Assembly: GCA_963781895.1 (NCBI GenBank)
Contig: CAWAIM010000036.1
Location: forward strand, 1 to 64,000
DNA: 64,000 bases
Origin: Roseiarcus sp963781895
Lineage (GTDB): Bacteria; Pseudomonadota; Alphaproteobacteria; Rhizobiales; Beijerinckiaceae
Reading direction: 5' to 3'
Part shown: positions 9,281-17,932 of the stretch, piece after piece
Position numbering within the stretch: the first letter of the stretch is position 1
Layout of the letters: each line of letters opens with the position of its first letter
The notes under the pieces: generated by a model
What the model was told of the DNA's origin: nothing
Database searches by the model: none
What the model saw: the letters and a program-made list of their open reading frames with translations, nothing else
Program-made: the position numbers and the translations under genes

Positions 9281-10294
9281 ATGGCTGGACTCAAAACCCT
9301 GGGCATAATCGTCGCGAGCCTTGGCGTCGCGTTGGCGCTCGACGTGGCTGTCTGCCTGCTTCCCGAGAACGATTATCAGCGGTGGCAGCTCGTGGATGGC
9401 ACACTCTTCGAACAGTTGCGTTGGGCCTACGAGCGGATTCATTTCGATCCCCGGCCGATCGACGTTGCGATTGTCGGACCCTCGAAAACCATGCTGGGCC
9501 TGAGCGCAGAAAGGATTGAACGACAACTGTCGGCTGAAGGAAAGCCCGCCCATGTCGCAAACTTCTCAATCGTCGCAGCAGGACGCAACGTCGACTGGGA
9601 CATCGTTGATGAACTGTACAAGTCAAAATCACCAAAAATAATAGTGATCGGCGTCGATGGCGCGCCTGACCCATACGGCCATCCCGCGTTCAAATATGTA
9701 GCGCCGGCGAGAGCGATCGCTTTTCCGCCCGCGCCCCTACTTCATAACTATTTCTACGATTTGGCGTATTTGCCTTCTCGCAAGCTAAGGCTGTTCGGCG
9801 CCTGGCTCTTCCCGGATTTGTCTGGCCTCCGCAAGCGATTTGACTCTGAGACATATGCGCGGACGCGCACGGACTTCACTTCCGGGATTCTGTCGTTTGA
9901 AAACCAGTCGATAGACATGGAGCGTGAGGTTCCTCGGGCGACCCTCCTTGCGCAGATACGACCGCCGGTTCGTCCGACATTGATATCGAGGGAGCTCGGC
10001 CGGTTCAACGAGGGCGATGACCATGTCTACATCCGGGAAATTGCTAAAGAAGCGAAGGCGCACGGCACACGGCTGATATTTGTTTTTATCCCCACGTTCA
10101 ACGGTTCAACTGAGATCAAAGATCGTGCGTTTCTCGAACAATACGGTGAGATTTTGGATAATGGTGATCTGTCCCAGCGGGATAAGCTCTATGAGAACTG
10201 GTTGCATCTCAATCATGCAGGCGCCCTTGTCGCCAGTGACAGGCTGGCCGACGCGATCGCCGGTTTGAACATTTCGATCGGGTCCAATCTTTGA
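9281..10294 (+). CDS. SGNH-like membrane-anchored protein (AlgJ/DltD-like role), cassette 1
   Basis: A 337-residue protein with an N-terminal membrane anchor (about residues 5-26) and an extracytoplasmic domain that looks SGNH-hydrolase-like. A first block contains GPSKT with Ser68, and the C-terminal block reads N306-W-L-H309, at the place where the paralogue at 17933 has D-Y-G-H. The two proteins share the segment DYQRWQLVDG / PYQRWQLLDG and overall length. In the Dlt and alginate systems, similar anchored SGNH proteins finish the acyl transfer started by an MBOAT partner. The replacement of the expected Asp by Asn may change or abolish hydrolase-type catalysis. Assignment rests on motif positions and context, not on strong overall similarity. 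Confidence 0.65.
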   Translation: MAGLKTLGIIVASLGVALALDVAVCLLPENDYQRWQLVDGTLFEQLRWAYERIHFDPRPIDVAIVGPSKTMLGLSAERIERQLSAEGKPAHVANFSIVAAGRNVDWDIVDELYKSKSPKIIVIGVDGAPDPYGHPAFKYVAPARAIAFPPAPLLHNYFYDLAYLPSRKLRLFGAWLFPDLSGLRKRFDSETYARTRTDFTSGILSFENQSIDMEREVPRATLLAQIRPPVRPTLISRELGRFNEGDDHVYIREIAKEAKAHGTRLIFVFIPTFNGSTEIKDRAFLEQYGEILDNGDLSQRDKLYENWLHLNHAGALVASDRLADAIAGLNISIGSNL

Positions 10295-10429
10295 CCGGTT
10301 GTCGGACAAGACTCCTCGCATCCGCGGGGTAGCCCCTTCGCGCAAGAGTCGGGCGAGGGCATTTGCGTATTGCTGCGGCGGCGCAGACTGCTTTTCCGGC
10401 CGGCGAATTCCCGTTGACAAAGGGATTTG

Positions 10430-11611
10430 ATGTCTGTGACCGCCAATCACTCAGTCGCCTCGGCGAAAGGCCGGGCGCCGCCGTCGAAACGAACGGCCCG
10501 GATTGACTGGCTCGACGGCGTGCGCGGCTGCTCCGCGGTCTATGTGATGCTCCATCACATCTATCTGTTCGTCTTCCCGGGCTTTCCTGTAAATTCGGGC
10601 CCATGGGCGCTCGGCTGGTTGATGTATGGCCAGCTGGCGGTCGTCGTTTTCATCGTCGTTTCCGGATTTTCTCTCGGGCTGGCGCCGGCTCAGAATCGAA
10701 ACGACCTGAAGCACGGCGCCTCCATGTTCTATCACCGGCGCGCCTGGCGCATCCTTCCGCCCTACTGGATCGCGCTCATTCTCTCGATGTCCATTCATCA
10801 TTTCCTGCTCGCGGACCTTCCTGGCCACGCCGTCAACATGAGGACGTTCCTTGTCTATGGTCTGTTGCTGCAGGACATCGTGCCGAGCGCTTCCCCCAAT
10901 GTCGCCTTCTGGTCGATCGCGGTAGAGGCACAGATTTATATAGTGTTTCCACTGATGCTCATTTTGAGTCGCGCCTATTCGAACAAGATCATGGCGGCGG
11001 CGGCGCTGATCTTCGTTTGCGGCGCTCACTGGCTCGCGATCAATTTTCACGCCTTTTCTCGGATCGACCACTTCACGCCGCAGCTCCTGGTCGGATTTGC
11101 GTTCGGCGTGTGGGCGGCGGACGAAGTCACATCTCCGACTCCCCTCCTGCGTCGATTGCCCCTGCCCTGGATTGCAGCCGGAATGGCGGCCGCTCTCTAT
11201 GGCGTCTGCGCGGCGATTGGCATCGTTGCGGTGAATGATCACTACTTTCTGATCGATATCGCGACCGCTTTCATCGTTGCGGTCGGCTTCGTCGGCTTTG
11301 TCGACCGCCGATCAGGCTTGGCGCGGATTCTCGGCTCGACGCCATTGCGGTTCTTGGGAAAATTCTCCTACAGCCTGTACCTTATCCATGGTCCCTTGGT
11401 GGCGCTGCTCATAACCTACTGGATTGCGCCGAGATTCGGCAGTCCACTGTTGTCTTACGCCCTCACCGCGGCGCTCGTTGCGCCGGTCGTAATCGCCGCC
11501 AGTTATGTGTTTTTTTTGCTGTTTGAGCGCCCGTTCTTATCGATCCGTTCCTGGCCGCAGCTTCGCGCGTGGTTGATCAGCGGGCTGCCGTTCCCAGGCC
11601 ATTCGTCTTAG
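10430..11611 (+). CDS. OafA/YrhL-type acyltransferase (acyltransferase family 3)
   Basis: A 393-residue integral membrane acyltransferase. The N-terminal motif RIDWLDGVRGCSAVYVMLHH and the RRAWRILPPYW segment are diagnostic of the acyltransferase-3 family, which acetylates or acylates LPS O-antigen and other exported glycans. About ten membrane segments follow, and no C-terminal SGNH domain is present. I use ATG 10430, with AAAGGGA at 10419-10425 as ribosome site; a TTG lies one codon upstream. The gene sits between the two FkbH/ACP/MBOAT cassettes, so the locus encodes three separate membrane acyltransferases, which suggests a heavily decorated surface glycan. Confidence 0.85.
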   Translation: MSVTANHSVASAKGRAPPSKRTARIDWLDGVRGCSAVYVMLHHIYLFVFPGFPVNSGPWALGWLMYGQLAVVVFIVVSGFSLGLAPAQNRNDLKHGASMFYHRRAWRILPPYWIALILSMSIHHFLLADLPGHAVNMRTFLVYGLLLQDIVPSASPNVAFWSIAVEAQIYIVFPLMLILSRAYSNKIMAAAALIFVCGAHWLAINFHAFSRIDHFTPQLLVGFAFGVWAADEVTSPTPLLRRLPLPWIAAGMAAALYGVCAAIGIVAVNDHYFLIDIATAFIVAVGFVGFVDRRSGLARILGSTPLRFLGKFSYSLYLIHGPLVALLITYWIAPRFGSPLLSYALTAALVAPVVIAASYVFFLLFERPFLSIRSWPQLRAWLISGLPFPGHSS

Positions 11612-11891
11612 GAGGACGTTGTCCCTCGTTCTTCCGAAGCCGGGTTCTGATTTCTCGACCGGCCGCCGCTTTGAAGCGCTGGACGCGGCGAATGGGTTCA
11701 TCCCGGCCGACGTCGGCGGCGTGAACTGCGGCGTGAACTTAAGTCTTGATTTCTGACCCTCGCTGAGCCAAACGCTTCCCTGGGCGGCTGTTCTGATCGA
11801 CCCGAAATACACGAACATACGGGGCAATGACCAAGGCGACGGCCGAGACGGCGTCGCTTCGAGTGCGCCGTGAACATGGGATCGAGGGACC

Positions 11892-12140
11892 ATGACCCCC
11901 ACCGAGACTCTCGCCGCGATCAAAGGGATCATGAGCGACGTGTTCGATGTCGACCTCGAGGAGGAGAGCGTGACGCCGGACACGACGGCCAACGACATCG
12001 AGGAATGGGACAGCCTGAGCCACATCCGCCTGATTGTCGCGATCGAACGCAAATTCAAAATCAAGTTCAAAAATTCCGAGATCGAGGCGCTCAAACGCGT
12101 GAGCGATCTCGTCGCCTTGGTTCAGGCGAAGACAGCCTGA
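11892..12140 (+). CDS. acyl carrier protein, cassette 2
   Basis: An 82-residue phosphopantetheine carrier protein with the W-D-S-L motif at residues 39-42 (Ser41 as attachment site), in the same context (EEWDSLSHIRLIVAIE) as in the first ACP. A GAGGGA ribosome site precedes the ATG. The FkbH gene begins 34 bases after the stop. As in cassette 1 there is no fatty-acid or polyketide synthase gene nearby. The protein is the likely acceptor for the acyl unit made by the adjacent FkbH protein. The preceding 280 bases (11612-11891) show only a 43-codon open frame that I do not recognise. Confidence 0.9.
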   Translation: MTPTETLAAIKGIMSDVFDVDLEEESVTPDTTANDIEEWDSLSHIRLIVAIERKFKIKFKNSEIEALKRVSDLVALVQAKTA

Positions 12141-12174
12141 ATTTGACAACCCAAAGCGGCGAGGACGATCCCCG

Positions 12175-14097
12175 ATGTTGACGTCGATGGGCTGGTTGGA
12201 AACCGCGCCAAACGACTTCAGGGAGCAATTGCGCGCGTTGCGGCGGGAGTTCGACGCCCAGCCCCGTAGCGACGTCGCGGGGCGCATGGCGGCGCTCGGC
12301 AACCACGCTCTTGACGAAAATCAACTGGTCAAGCTCGCCCGCCTGGCGAGAGATTTCCTCAGCGGGGGCGCGGCCGCGCCGCTCTTGCCGCTAAAGCTCG
12401 GCGTGTTCGGCGACGGCACGCTGTCGCTCATCGCGCCGGTGATCGCAGGATCCGGTCTGCGCCACAGGTTGTTGATCGAAACCTTCGAGGGCGAATTCAA
12501 CCGCGCCTTGCTCGATGCGACGGACCCATCGAGTCCGGTGCGCGCCGCCGGGCTCGACATGGCCCTGATCGTGAGCGACGCCCGGGTGTTGGGCCTGGCT
12601 CAGGGGGCGACTTCGCGCCCATCCGCTGAAGCGAAGGTCGAGCGTGCGTTCCAGCAGCTCCGGCTGATCGTGGATAATTTGCGCCCTTTCGTCCCGGGGG
12701 CGATTTTCGTCCAGACCGTCGTGCCGCCGCTCGAGCCATTGTTCGGCAGCTTCGATCGGGTCGAAGCCTGCTCGCCGTTCGCGATGATCCAGTCATTGAA
12801 CCAACGCATTGCGGATCTGGCGGCGCAGGGCGCCATTGTCCTCGTCGATGTCGCGCGACTCGCCGCGACCGTCGGTTTGGAGAACTGGGACGATCCGAGA
12901 CACTGGCACGCCTCGAAGGTTGGTTTCGCCCCTTCGCTCTTGCCGGTCTATGGCGACGTGGTCGCGCGGACGATCGCCGCGGTCCGCGGACTTTCCCGCA
13001 AGTGCCTGGTGCTTGACCTCGACAACACGCTTTGGGGAGGCGTGATCGGCGACGACGGCCTGGCGGGAATTCAGCTCGGACAGGGGTCCGCGAGCGGCGA
13101 GGCGTTTTTGGCCGTGCAGGCGATGGCGCTCGAACTTCGAGCCCGCGGCGTCGTTCTGGCGGTGTGCAGCAAGAACGAAGAACACAACGCTCGTCTCCCG
13201 TTTCGCGACCATCCGGACATGCTGCTGCGCGAGGACCATATCGCGGTCTTTCAGGCCAACTGGACCGACAAGGCCGCCAATCTGAGGGCGATCGCGGCAA
13301 CGCTGAATATCGGCGTCGATGCGCTCGTTTTCCTCGACGACAACCCGGCTGAACGCATGCAGGTGCGCCGCGAGCTTCCGCTCGTCGCAGTGCCCGAACT
13401 GCCCGACGATCCCGCGCTCTACCCGCGCACGCTGGCGGCGGCGGGCTATTTCGAAGCTGTTGGATTCTCGAAGGAAGACCGCGACCGGGCGAGCTATTAT
13501 CAAGCCAACGCGCAACGGACGGCGGCGCTGAGCGCGAGCGGTGACATCGGCGCTTATCTCGCCTCGCTCGACATGATCTGCACGATCGGTTGGGTCGACG
13601 AAGTGGCGCGGCCGCGGGTCGCGCAACTGATCAATAAATCGAACCAGTTCAACCTGACGACTCGCCGGTATTCGGAAAGCGAACTGGCGGCGGCGATCAA
13701 GGACCCCTCGCGCCATGTCGTCCAGGTCCGCCTCGTGGACCGGTTCGGCGACAACGGGATTATCGGCGTCTTGATCGCGGACAAGATGGGCGAAGCGTGG
13801 GAAATCGACACTTGGCTGATGAGTTGCCGTGTCTTGGGGCGGCGGGTCGAAGAAGCTTGCCTGACCCATCTCGTCGCAGCGGCGCGAGAGGCCGGCGCGC
13901 GCGAACTGATCGGGAAGTACATATCTTCGCCGAAAAACAGCATGGTCGCGGACCATTACAGGAAGCTCGGGTTTTCTTCCGGCGGCTCCGCCGGGGGCGC
14001 GACGCGGTGGCGGCTCGCCCTTGACGATTTTACCCCGCCCAGACTCGAAATGACGATCGAGGACAGGGTCCTAAGACCAGAAACCGCCTTTGCATGA
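12175..14097 (+). CDS. FkbH-like HAD-IIIC family protein, second copy (intact)
   Basis: A 640-residue intact FkbH-family protein. Domains in order: an N-terminal FkbH_N/SGNH-like region (1-270), the HAD-IIIC core with DLDNTLWGGVIGDDG from D281 (nucleophile D281, general acid D283), the VCSKNEEHN and VFLDDNPAERMQ segments, and a GNAT-like C-terminal region (NQFNLTTRRYS to HYRKLGF). The family's known role is to convert 1,3-bisphosphoglycerate to a glyceryl thioester on an ACP, and an ACP gene lies directly upstream. The stop overlaps the ATG of the first methyltransferase by four bases (ATGA), which indicates translational coupling. It is colinear with the broken copy at 5335 but more GC-rich. 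Confidence 0.9.
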   Translation: MLTSMGWLETAPNDFREQLRALRREFDAQPRSDVAGRMAALGNHALDENQLVKLARLARDFLSGGAAAPLLPLKLGVFGDGTLSLIAPVIAGSGLRHRLLIETFEGEFNRALLDATDPSSPVRAAGLDMALIVSDARVLGLAQGATSRPSAEAKVERAFQQLRLIVDNLRPFVPGAIFVQTVVPPLEPLFGSFDRVEACSPFAMIQSLNQRIADLAAQGAIVLVDVARLAATVGLENWDDPRHWHASKVGFAPSLLPVYGDVVARTIAAVRGLSRKCLVLDLDNTLWGGVIGDDGLAGIQLGQGSASGEAFLAVQAMALELRARGVVLAVCSKNEEHNARLPFRDHPDMLLREDHIAVFQANWTDKAANLRAIAATLNIGVDALVFLDDNPAERMQVRRELPLVAVPELPDDPALYPRTLAAAGYFEAVGFSKEDRDRASYYQANAQRTAALSASGDIGAYLASLDMICTIGWVDEVARPRVAQLINKSNQFNLTTRRYSESELAAAIKDPSRHVVQVRLVDRFGDNGIIGVLIADKMGEAWEIDTWLMSCRVLGRRVEEACLTHLVAAAREAGARELIGKYISSPKNSMVADHYRKLGFSSGGSAGGATRWRLALDDFTPPRLEMTIEDRVLRPETAFA

Positions 14098-15041
14098 CCG
14101 TCCAGGACGCGAATTCCCTCAAGTCGATCCTGGCAGGCCGTCCATCAGCGCTTGCGGTCGCGGCCATCGTTCTGGAGGCGTGGCCGGAACACGCCAAGTA
14201 CATGGCGAAAAGTTTTGGCCAACGCTCGCCGGAAATGCTTGATGCGACCGAAGCCGTCGCCCGTGCGGTTCAAAAGCTGGTCGCTGGCGAGGAGAAGCGC
14301 TTCGGCGAAGATTATCGCTGGACCTGCGATCGCCTGCGCGAGGAGGAGATTTTCTTCCACCGCGAAGGCCGCTACCGTCTGTCGACTTTTGCCGAGGCGC
14401 TCGCCGAGGTCTATTCCGACCATGAGTACATGCGCCGTTACATGAGCGGCCTGCTCCTCACGCAGGTGCTGTGGTACAACCACGTCGCCACGATGGATAT
14501 GTTTCTGCGACGGGTGCTCGGCGCAACGGCCAGGCCGTTCGATTACCTCGAGGTCGGACCCGGCCACGGCCTAATGACCTATTTCGCCGCCGAATCGAAA
14601 ATGTCACGGTCGGTGCAGGCCTGGGACGTCAGTTCAGTGTCGTTGCAGGAGACCAGCGCGGCGCTGGATCGGATGGGCGTGTCGAAACCCGTGGCTCTGG
14701 TCGAAATGGATATTTTGACCGCCAAGCCTTCGGAAAGCCGGTTCGACCTGATCGTGATTTCGGAAGTGCTCGAACACTTGGAGACTCCCGACGCCGCTTT
14801 GCGCTTTCTGAGGTCCGCGATCGCAGAAGAGGGACGCATCTTCATCAATGTGCCGATCAACAGCCCTTCTCCGGACCACTTGTACTTGTTCTCCTCGCCG
14901 GGCGACGTCGCGACGCTGATCGAAGACGCCGGTCTTCAAGTCGAGCGGATGGAGCTCTACGCCACGCAGGGCCGCGCGATCGAAAAGGCGCTGGCCAACC
15001 GCATCAGCGTCTCGGCCGGCGTGATCGCGCGGCCCCGGTGA
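14094..15041 (+). CDS. class I SAM-dependent methyltransferase, cassette 2, copy A
   Basis: A 315-residue methyltransferase. Motif I is YLEVGPGHGLMTYF (residues near 152-165) and the post-motif region is LIVISEVLEHLETP, both typical of the Methyltransf_12/23 group. It has an extra N-terminal domain of about 130 residues (with FGEDYRWTCDRLREEEIFF) that is shared with the next gene and not with ordinary class I enzymes. The four-base overlap with fkbH suggests that it acts on the same substrate, perhaps methylating the ACP-bound three-carbon unit as FkbG does in methoxymalonyl-ACP synthesis. A sugar target is equally possible. The gene is 18 bases before its paralogue. Confidence 0.82.
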   Translation: MTVQDANSLKSILAGRPSALAVAAIVLEAWPEHAKYMAKSFGQRSPEMLDATEAVARAVQKLVAGEEKRFGEDYRWTCDRLREEEIFFHREGRYRLSTFAEALAEVYSDHEYMRRYMSGLLLTQVLWYNHVATMDMFLRRVLGATARPFDYLEVGPGHGLMTYFAAESKMSRSVQAWDVSSVSLQETSAALDRMGVSKPVALVEMDILTAKPSESRFDLIVISEVLEHLETPDAALRFLRSAIAEEGRIFINVPINSPSPDHLYLFSSPGDVATLIEDAGLQVERMELYATQGRAIEKALANRISVSAGVIARPR

Positions 15042-15059
15042 AGGAAGGAAGTCGCTTTC

Positions 15060-16025
15060 ATGTCACGGCCCGCCTCTTCTGACGTTCCAAGCGACGTCGG
15101 GCCCTGTTCCGCCGCGGTCATCCAGTCCGTCAAGTCGGTTTGGCCAGAGCACGAAAAATTCCTGAGAATTAGTTTCGCGGCGCGCTCCCGGGAATTGTTG
15201 GACACCACCGAAATCATAGCCAGCCTGTTGGAGAAAGTCGCCAAGTCTTGTTCGAAGAGCATCGACAGTTTCTCCGAGGACTATCGCTTCCTCTGCGAGA
15301 GGATTGTTTATCCGGAGGAGCTATATTTTAGGCGCACCGGGGAATATCGCCTGACCACGTTCGATCAGGCAAACGCCGAAGTTTATTCAAACGACGATTT
15401 CATGTCGCGTTATATGAACGGCCTGTTCGTGTCCGACGCGCTGTGGCTGAACCACGCGAACGCCATGAACGATTTTGCCAAGACCTATCTCCCCACTTCC
15501 GTCGCAGGGGGCGAACATCTCGAGATCGGGCCCGGGCACGGAATGCTGCTCCATCTTGCAATGCGCTTCGGGGCGTTCAGAGCCTGCTCGGCGTGGGACG
15601 TCAGCGCGACGTCGATCGCCCATGTTCGCAACGTCCTTGACGCGCTCGGAGAATCCGATCGTGTCGACCTGCGGTTGACGAACATGTATTCCGAACGCGC
15701 CTTGGCTGAAAACCGGGGCAAATTCGATACGATCGTGTTGAGCGAAGTGCTCGAGCATCTGGAACGGCCGCGCGCCGCTCTGGAGATCATTCGCGAACTG
15801 CTTTCTCCAGCCGGGACCGTGTGGATCAACGTTCCCGCCAACGGTCCGGCGCCGGATCACCTTTTTCTGCTGCGATCGCCGCAGGACGCCCACGATATCG
15901 TGACCGCGGCGGGACTCACGGTCGTCCGCACCGCGGCGTTTCCGGTCGCCGGCGCAACTTTAGAGCGGGCGATCCGCCAGGAACTGCCAATCAGCTGCAT
16001 CCTCGTCGCGAAACGGGCCGGCTGA
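15060..16025 (+). CDS. class I SAM-dependent methyltransferase, cassette 2, copy B
   Basis: A 321-residue paralogue of the preceding protein. It has the same two-domain plan: an N-terminal domain with SEDYRFLCERIVYPEELYF, motif I LEIGPGHGMLLHL and the segment IVLSEVLEHLERP, followed by INVPANGPAPDHLFLL, which matches INVPINSPSPDHLYLF in copy A. Tandem duplication followed by divergence is clear. The MBOAT gene starts directly after the stop (TGA then GTG), so the genes form one operon. Two methyltransferases may act on different hydroxyls or on successive intermediates; the substrate is unknown. Confidence 0.82.
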   Translation: MSRPASSDVPSDVGPCSAAVIQSVKSVWPEHEKFLRISFAARSRELLDTTEIIASLLEKVAKSCSKSIDSFSEDYRFLCERIVYPEELYFRRTGEYRLTTFDQANAEVYSNDDFMSRYMNGLFVSDALWLNHANAMNDFAKTYLPTSVAGGEHLEIGPGHGMLLHLAMRFGAFRACSAWDVSATSIAHVRNVLDALGESDRVDLRLTNMYSERALAENRGKFDTIVLSEVLEHLERPRAALEIIRELLSPAGTVWINVPANGPAPDHLFLLRSPQDAHDIVTAAGLTVVRTAAFPVAGATLERAIRQELPISCILVAKRAG

Positions 16026-17588
16026 GTGCTGTTCAACTCGTTTCCGTTCCTTTTCGGTTTTCTACCGCTCGCCCTGGTCTTGACCTATGCGGCGGGGCGA
16101 AGGCGGACGCCAACTCTGGCGAAACTGACCCTCGCGGTGTTGTCGCTCGGATTTTATGCTTGGTGGCGACCAGTCTATCTTTGGCTTTTGTTATTCTCAA
16201 TTGCATTCAACTACATCGTTGGCGATCAAATCCAGCGCGCAGTGGCCGCCGAGCGAGGGCGGCGCGCCAAAATATTGCTGATTCTCGGCTTGATCGTCGA
16301 CATTGGGATGCTCGGTTGGTTCAAGTACGCGAATTTCATCACCGACAACATCGACACGGTCGCGGGGACGCATTGGCGGCTGGAGCGGATCGCGTTGCCG
16401 CTGGCGATCTCTTTTTATACGTTTCAGAAGATCGGCTATCTCGTCGATTCGGCGCGCGGCGATGCGCGACGAATGACCGTGCTCGACTTCACCCTGTTCG
16501 CCTCGTTTTTCCCCCAGCTGATCGCCGGCCCGATCGTTCATTACAAGGAAGTGGTTCCGCAACTGCAGGGTCCGTTGTTTGGCAAGCTGATTTGGCGAAA
16601 CATCCTCGTCGGGCTGACGATCATGGCGATCGGCCTGTTCAAAAAAACCGTCATCGCCGACACTCTTAGCGCCTACTCCAATTCCCTCTTCGCTTTGGCC
16701 GACGGCAAGCAGTCGATTGAGTTCCTGTCCGGCTGGCTAGCGGCGATCGTCTACACGCTGCAGGTCTATTTCGATTTCTCCGGATATTCCGACATGGCGA
16801 TCGGCCTTGGGCGAATGTTTGGCGTGAAACTGCCGCTCAATTTTCATTCGCCATTGCGGGCGGCCAACATCGCCGATTACTGGCGCCGTTGGCACATGAC
16901 ATTGCAGAGGATGATTTATAGTTACGTCTTTCAGCCGCTGTCTCTGTTCCTAATTCGAGGGACCTGGCGTCTTGAATTGACAGGGTGGGGCGCCTTCGCG
17001 GTCAGCGTCGGATTTCCGACCTTCCTCACCTTCATTATCGTCGGGATCTGGCACGGAGCGGGATGGACGTTCGTTGTTTTTGGCGCCATGCACGCGGTCT
17101 ACGTCAGCGTCTTCGAAATCTGGCGTGAGCGCCGCACGCGGCTTCAGCGCAAGCTGCGCAAGGCCAAGGTCAAACTTCCCGAGCCCGGGTTGGCCCGACG
17201 CGCTTCGGGGCACGCGCTGACCCTGATCGCCGTCCTGTTCGCAAATGTCATGTTTCGCGCGAAGACGGTGGCTGGCGCGATATCGGTATGGGCAGGAATG
17301 ACGGGGTTTCGGGGCGCGTCGGTCGACTTCCAGTTCGTCACTTGGGGCCTCGCCGCCACGCTCCTTCTGTGCGTCGTGATGGTCTCGTTCTTTCCCAATA
17401 CCCAGCAGATCATGGCGCGATTTGATCCTGCATGCAATTGGAGTGAGTGGAGCAAGGTAGCTCCACCCCTCGTTCAATGGACATGGCGGCCGAACACTGT
17501 CGGGTTGCTCTTAGCCGGCATCGTCCTGTTCCTTGGCGTCATGTTCATTCAGCGCGGGCAGGCGATTTTTCTCTATTTCAACTTTTAG
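16026..17588 (+). CDS. MBOAT family O-acyltransferase (AlgI/DltB-like), cassette 2
   Basis: A 520-residue MBOAT protein with about ten or more membrane segments. Landmarks: LISFYTFQKIGYL-type region, FPQLIAGPIVHY, YWRRWHMTL and the catalytic His in IVGIWHGAGW (His343). It starts with GTG at 16026, abutting the stop of methyltransferase B, and ends 344 bases before the SGNH-like gene. It is homologous to the MBOAT at 7359 but about 46 residues longer. In the proposed scheme it would receive the acyl group from the cassette 2 ACP and pass it through the membrane. Use of acetyl-CoA as for AlgI cannot be excluded. Confidence 0.9.
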   Translation: MLFNSFPFLFGFLPLALVLTYAAGRRRTPTLAKLTLAVLSLGFYAWWRPVYLWLLLFSIAFNYIVGDQIQRAVAAERGRRAKILLILGLIVDIGMLGWFKYANFITDNIDTVAGTHWRLERIALPLAISFYTFQKIGYLVDSARGDARRMTVLDFTLFASFFPQLIAGPIVHYKEVVPQLQGPLFGKLIWRNILVGLTIMAIGLFKKTVIADTLSAYSNSLFALADGKQSIEFLSGWLAAIVYTLQVYFDFSGYSDMAIGLGRMFGVKLPLNFHSPLRAANIADYWRRWHMTLQRMIYSYVFQPLSLFLIRGTWRLELTGWGAFAVSVGFPTFLTFIIVGIWHGAGWTFVVFGAMHAVYVSVFEIWRERRTRLQRKLRKAKVKLPEPGLARRASGHALTLIAVLFANVMFRAKTVAGAISVWAGMTGFRGASVDFQFVTWGLAATLLLCVVMVSFFPNTQQIMARFDPACNWSEWSKVAPPLVQWTWRPNTVGLLLAGIVLFLGVMFIQRGQAIFLYFNF

Positions 17589-17932
17589 GGCATGATCATC
17601 TATATTATAGTGTTGTTCAGGCGTCCGCTCTTTTCCTTACGCGGTATCTCGGGATAGCAGCCGTTTCTTGCCTATTGGAGCTTGTCCATGACTTCCCTAG
17701 CGCATCCCGCGTCCGTCTCCCTTGCGCGTCGATCCGCCATCCCAGGAACGCCGCAAACGAGCGGTAGCGTTCAGCGGTCGCGCCTCGCGAACCTGCAGAG
17801 ACTGACGCCTAACCCCTGGAAAAGTCTGGGCGGGAGTCAAAAGTTGCAAAGGCGGCGGCGACGCGCCACGCCCCGGGCCAATGGAGAAGACATGGCTCTT
17901 CCGTCAAAACGCGACGCGCTTTAGGACACGCG
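17589..17932 (+). other. 344-base gap inside cassette 2
   Basis: This lies between the MBOAT gene and the SGNH-like gene, both on the plus strand. I see no recognisable gene, no T-tract terminator and no repeat. It may contain a separate promoter for the SGNH-like gene. Confidence 0.35.

Noticed and set aside
11619..11756. A short TTG-started frame of about 43 codons before the second ACP gene.
   Set aside because: There is no homology that I can recognise and no strong ribosome site; too short to support.
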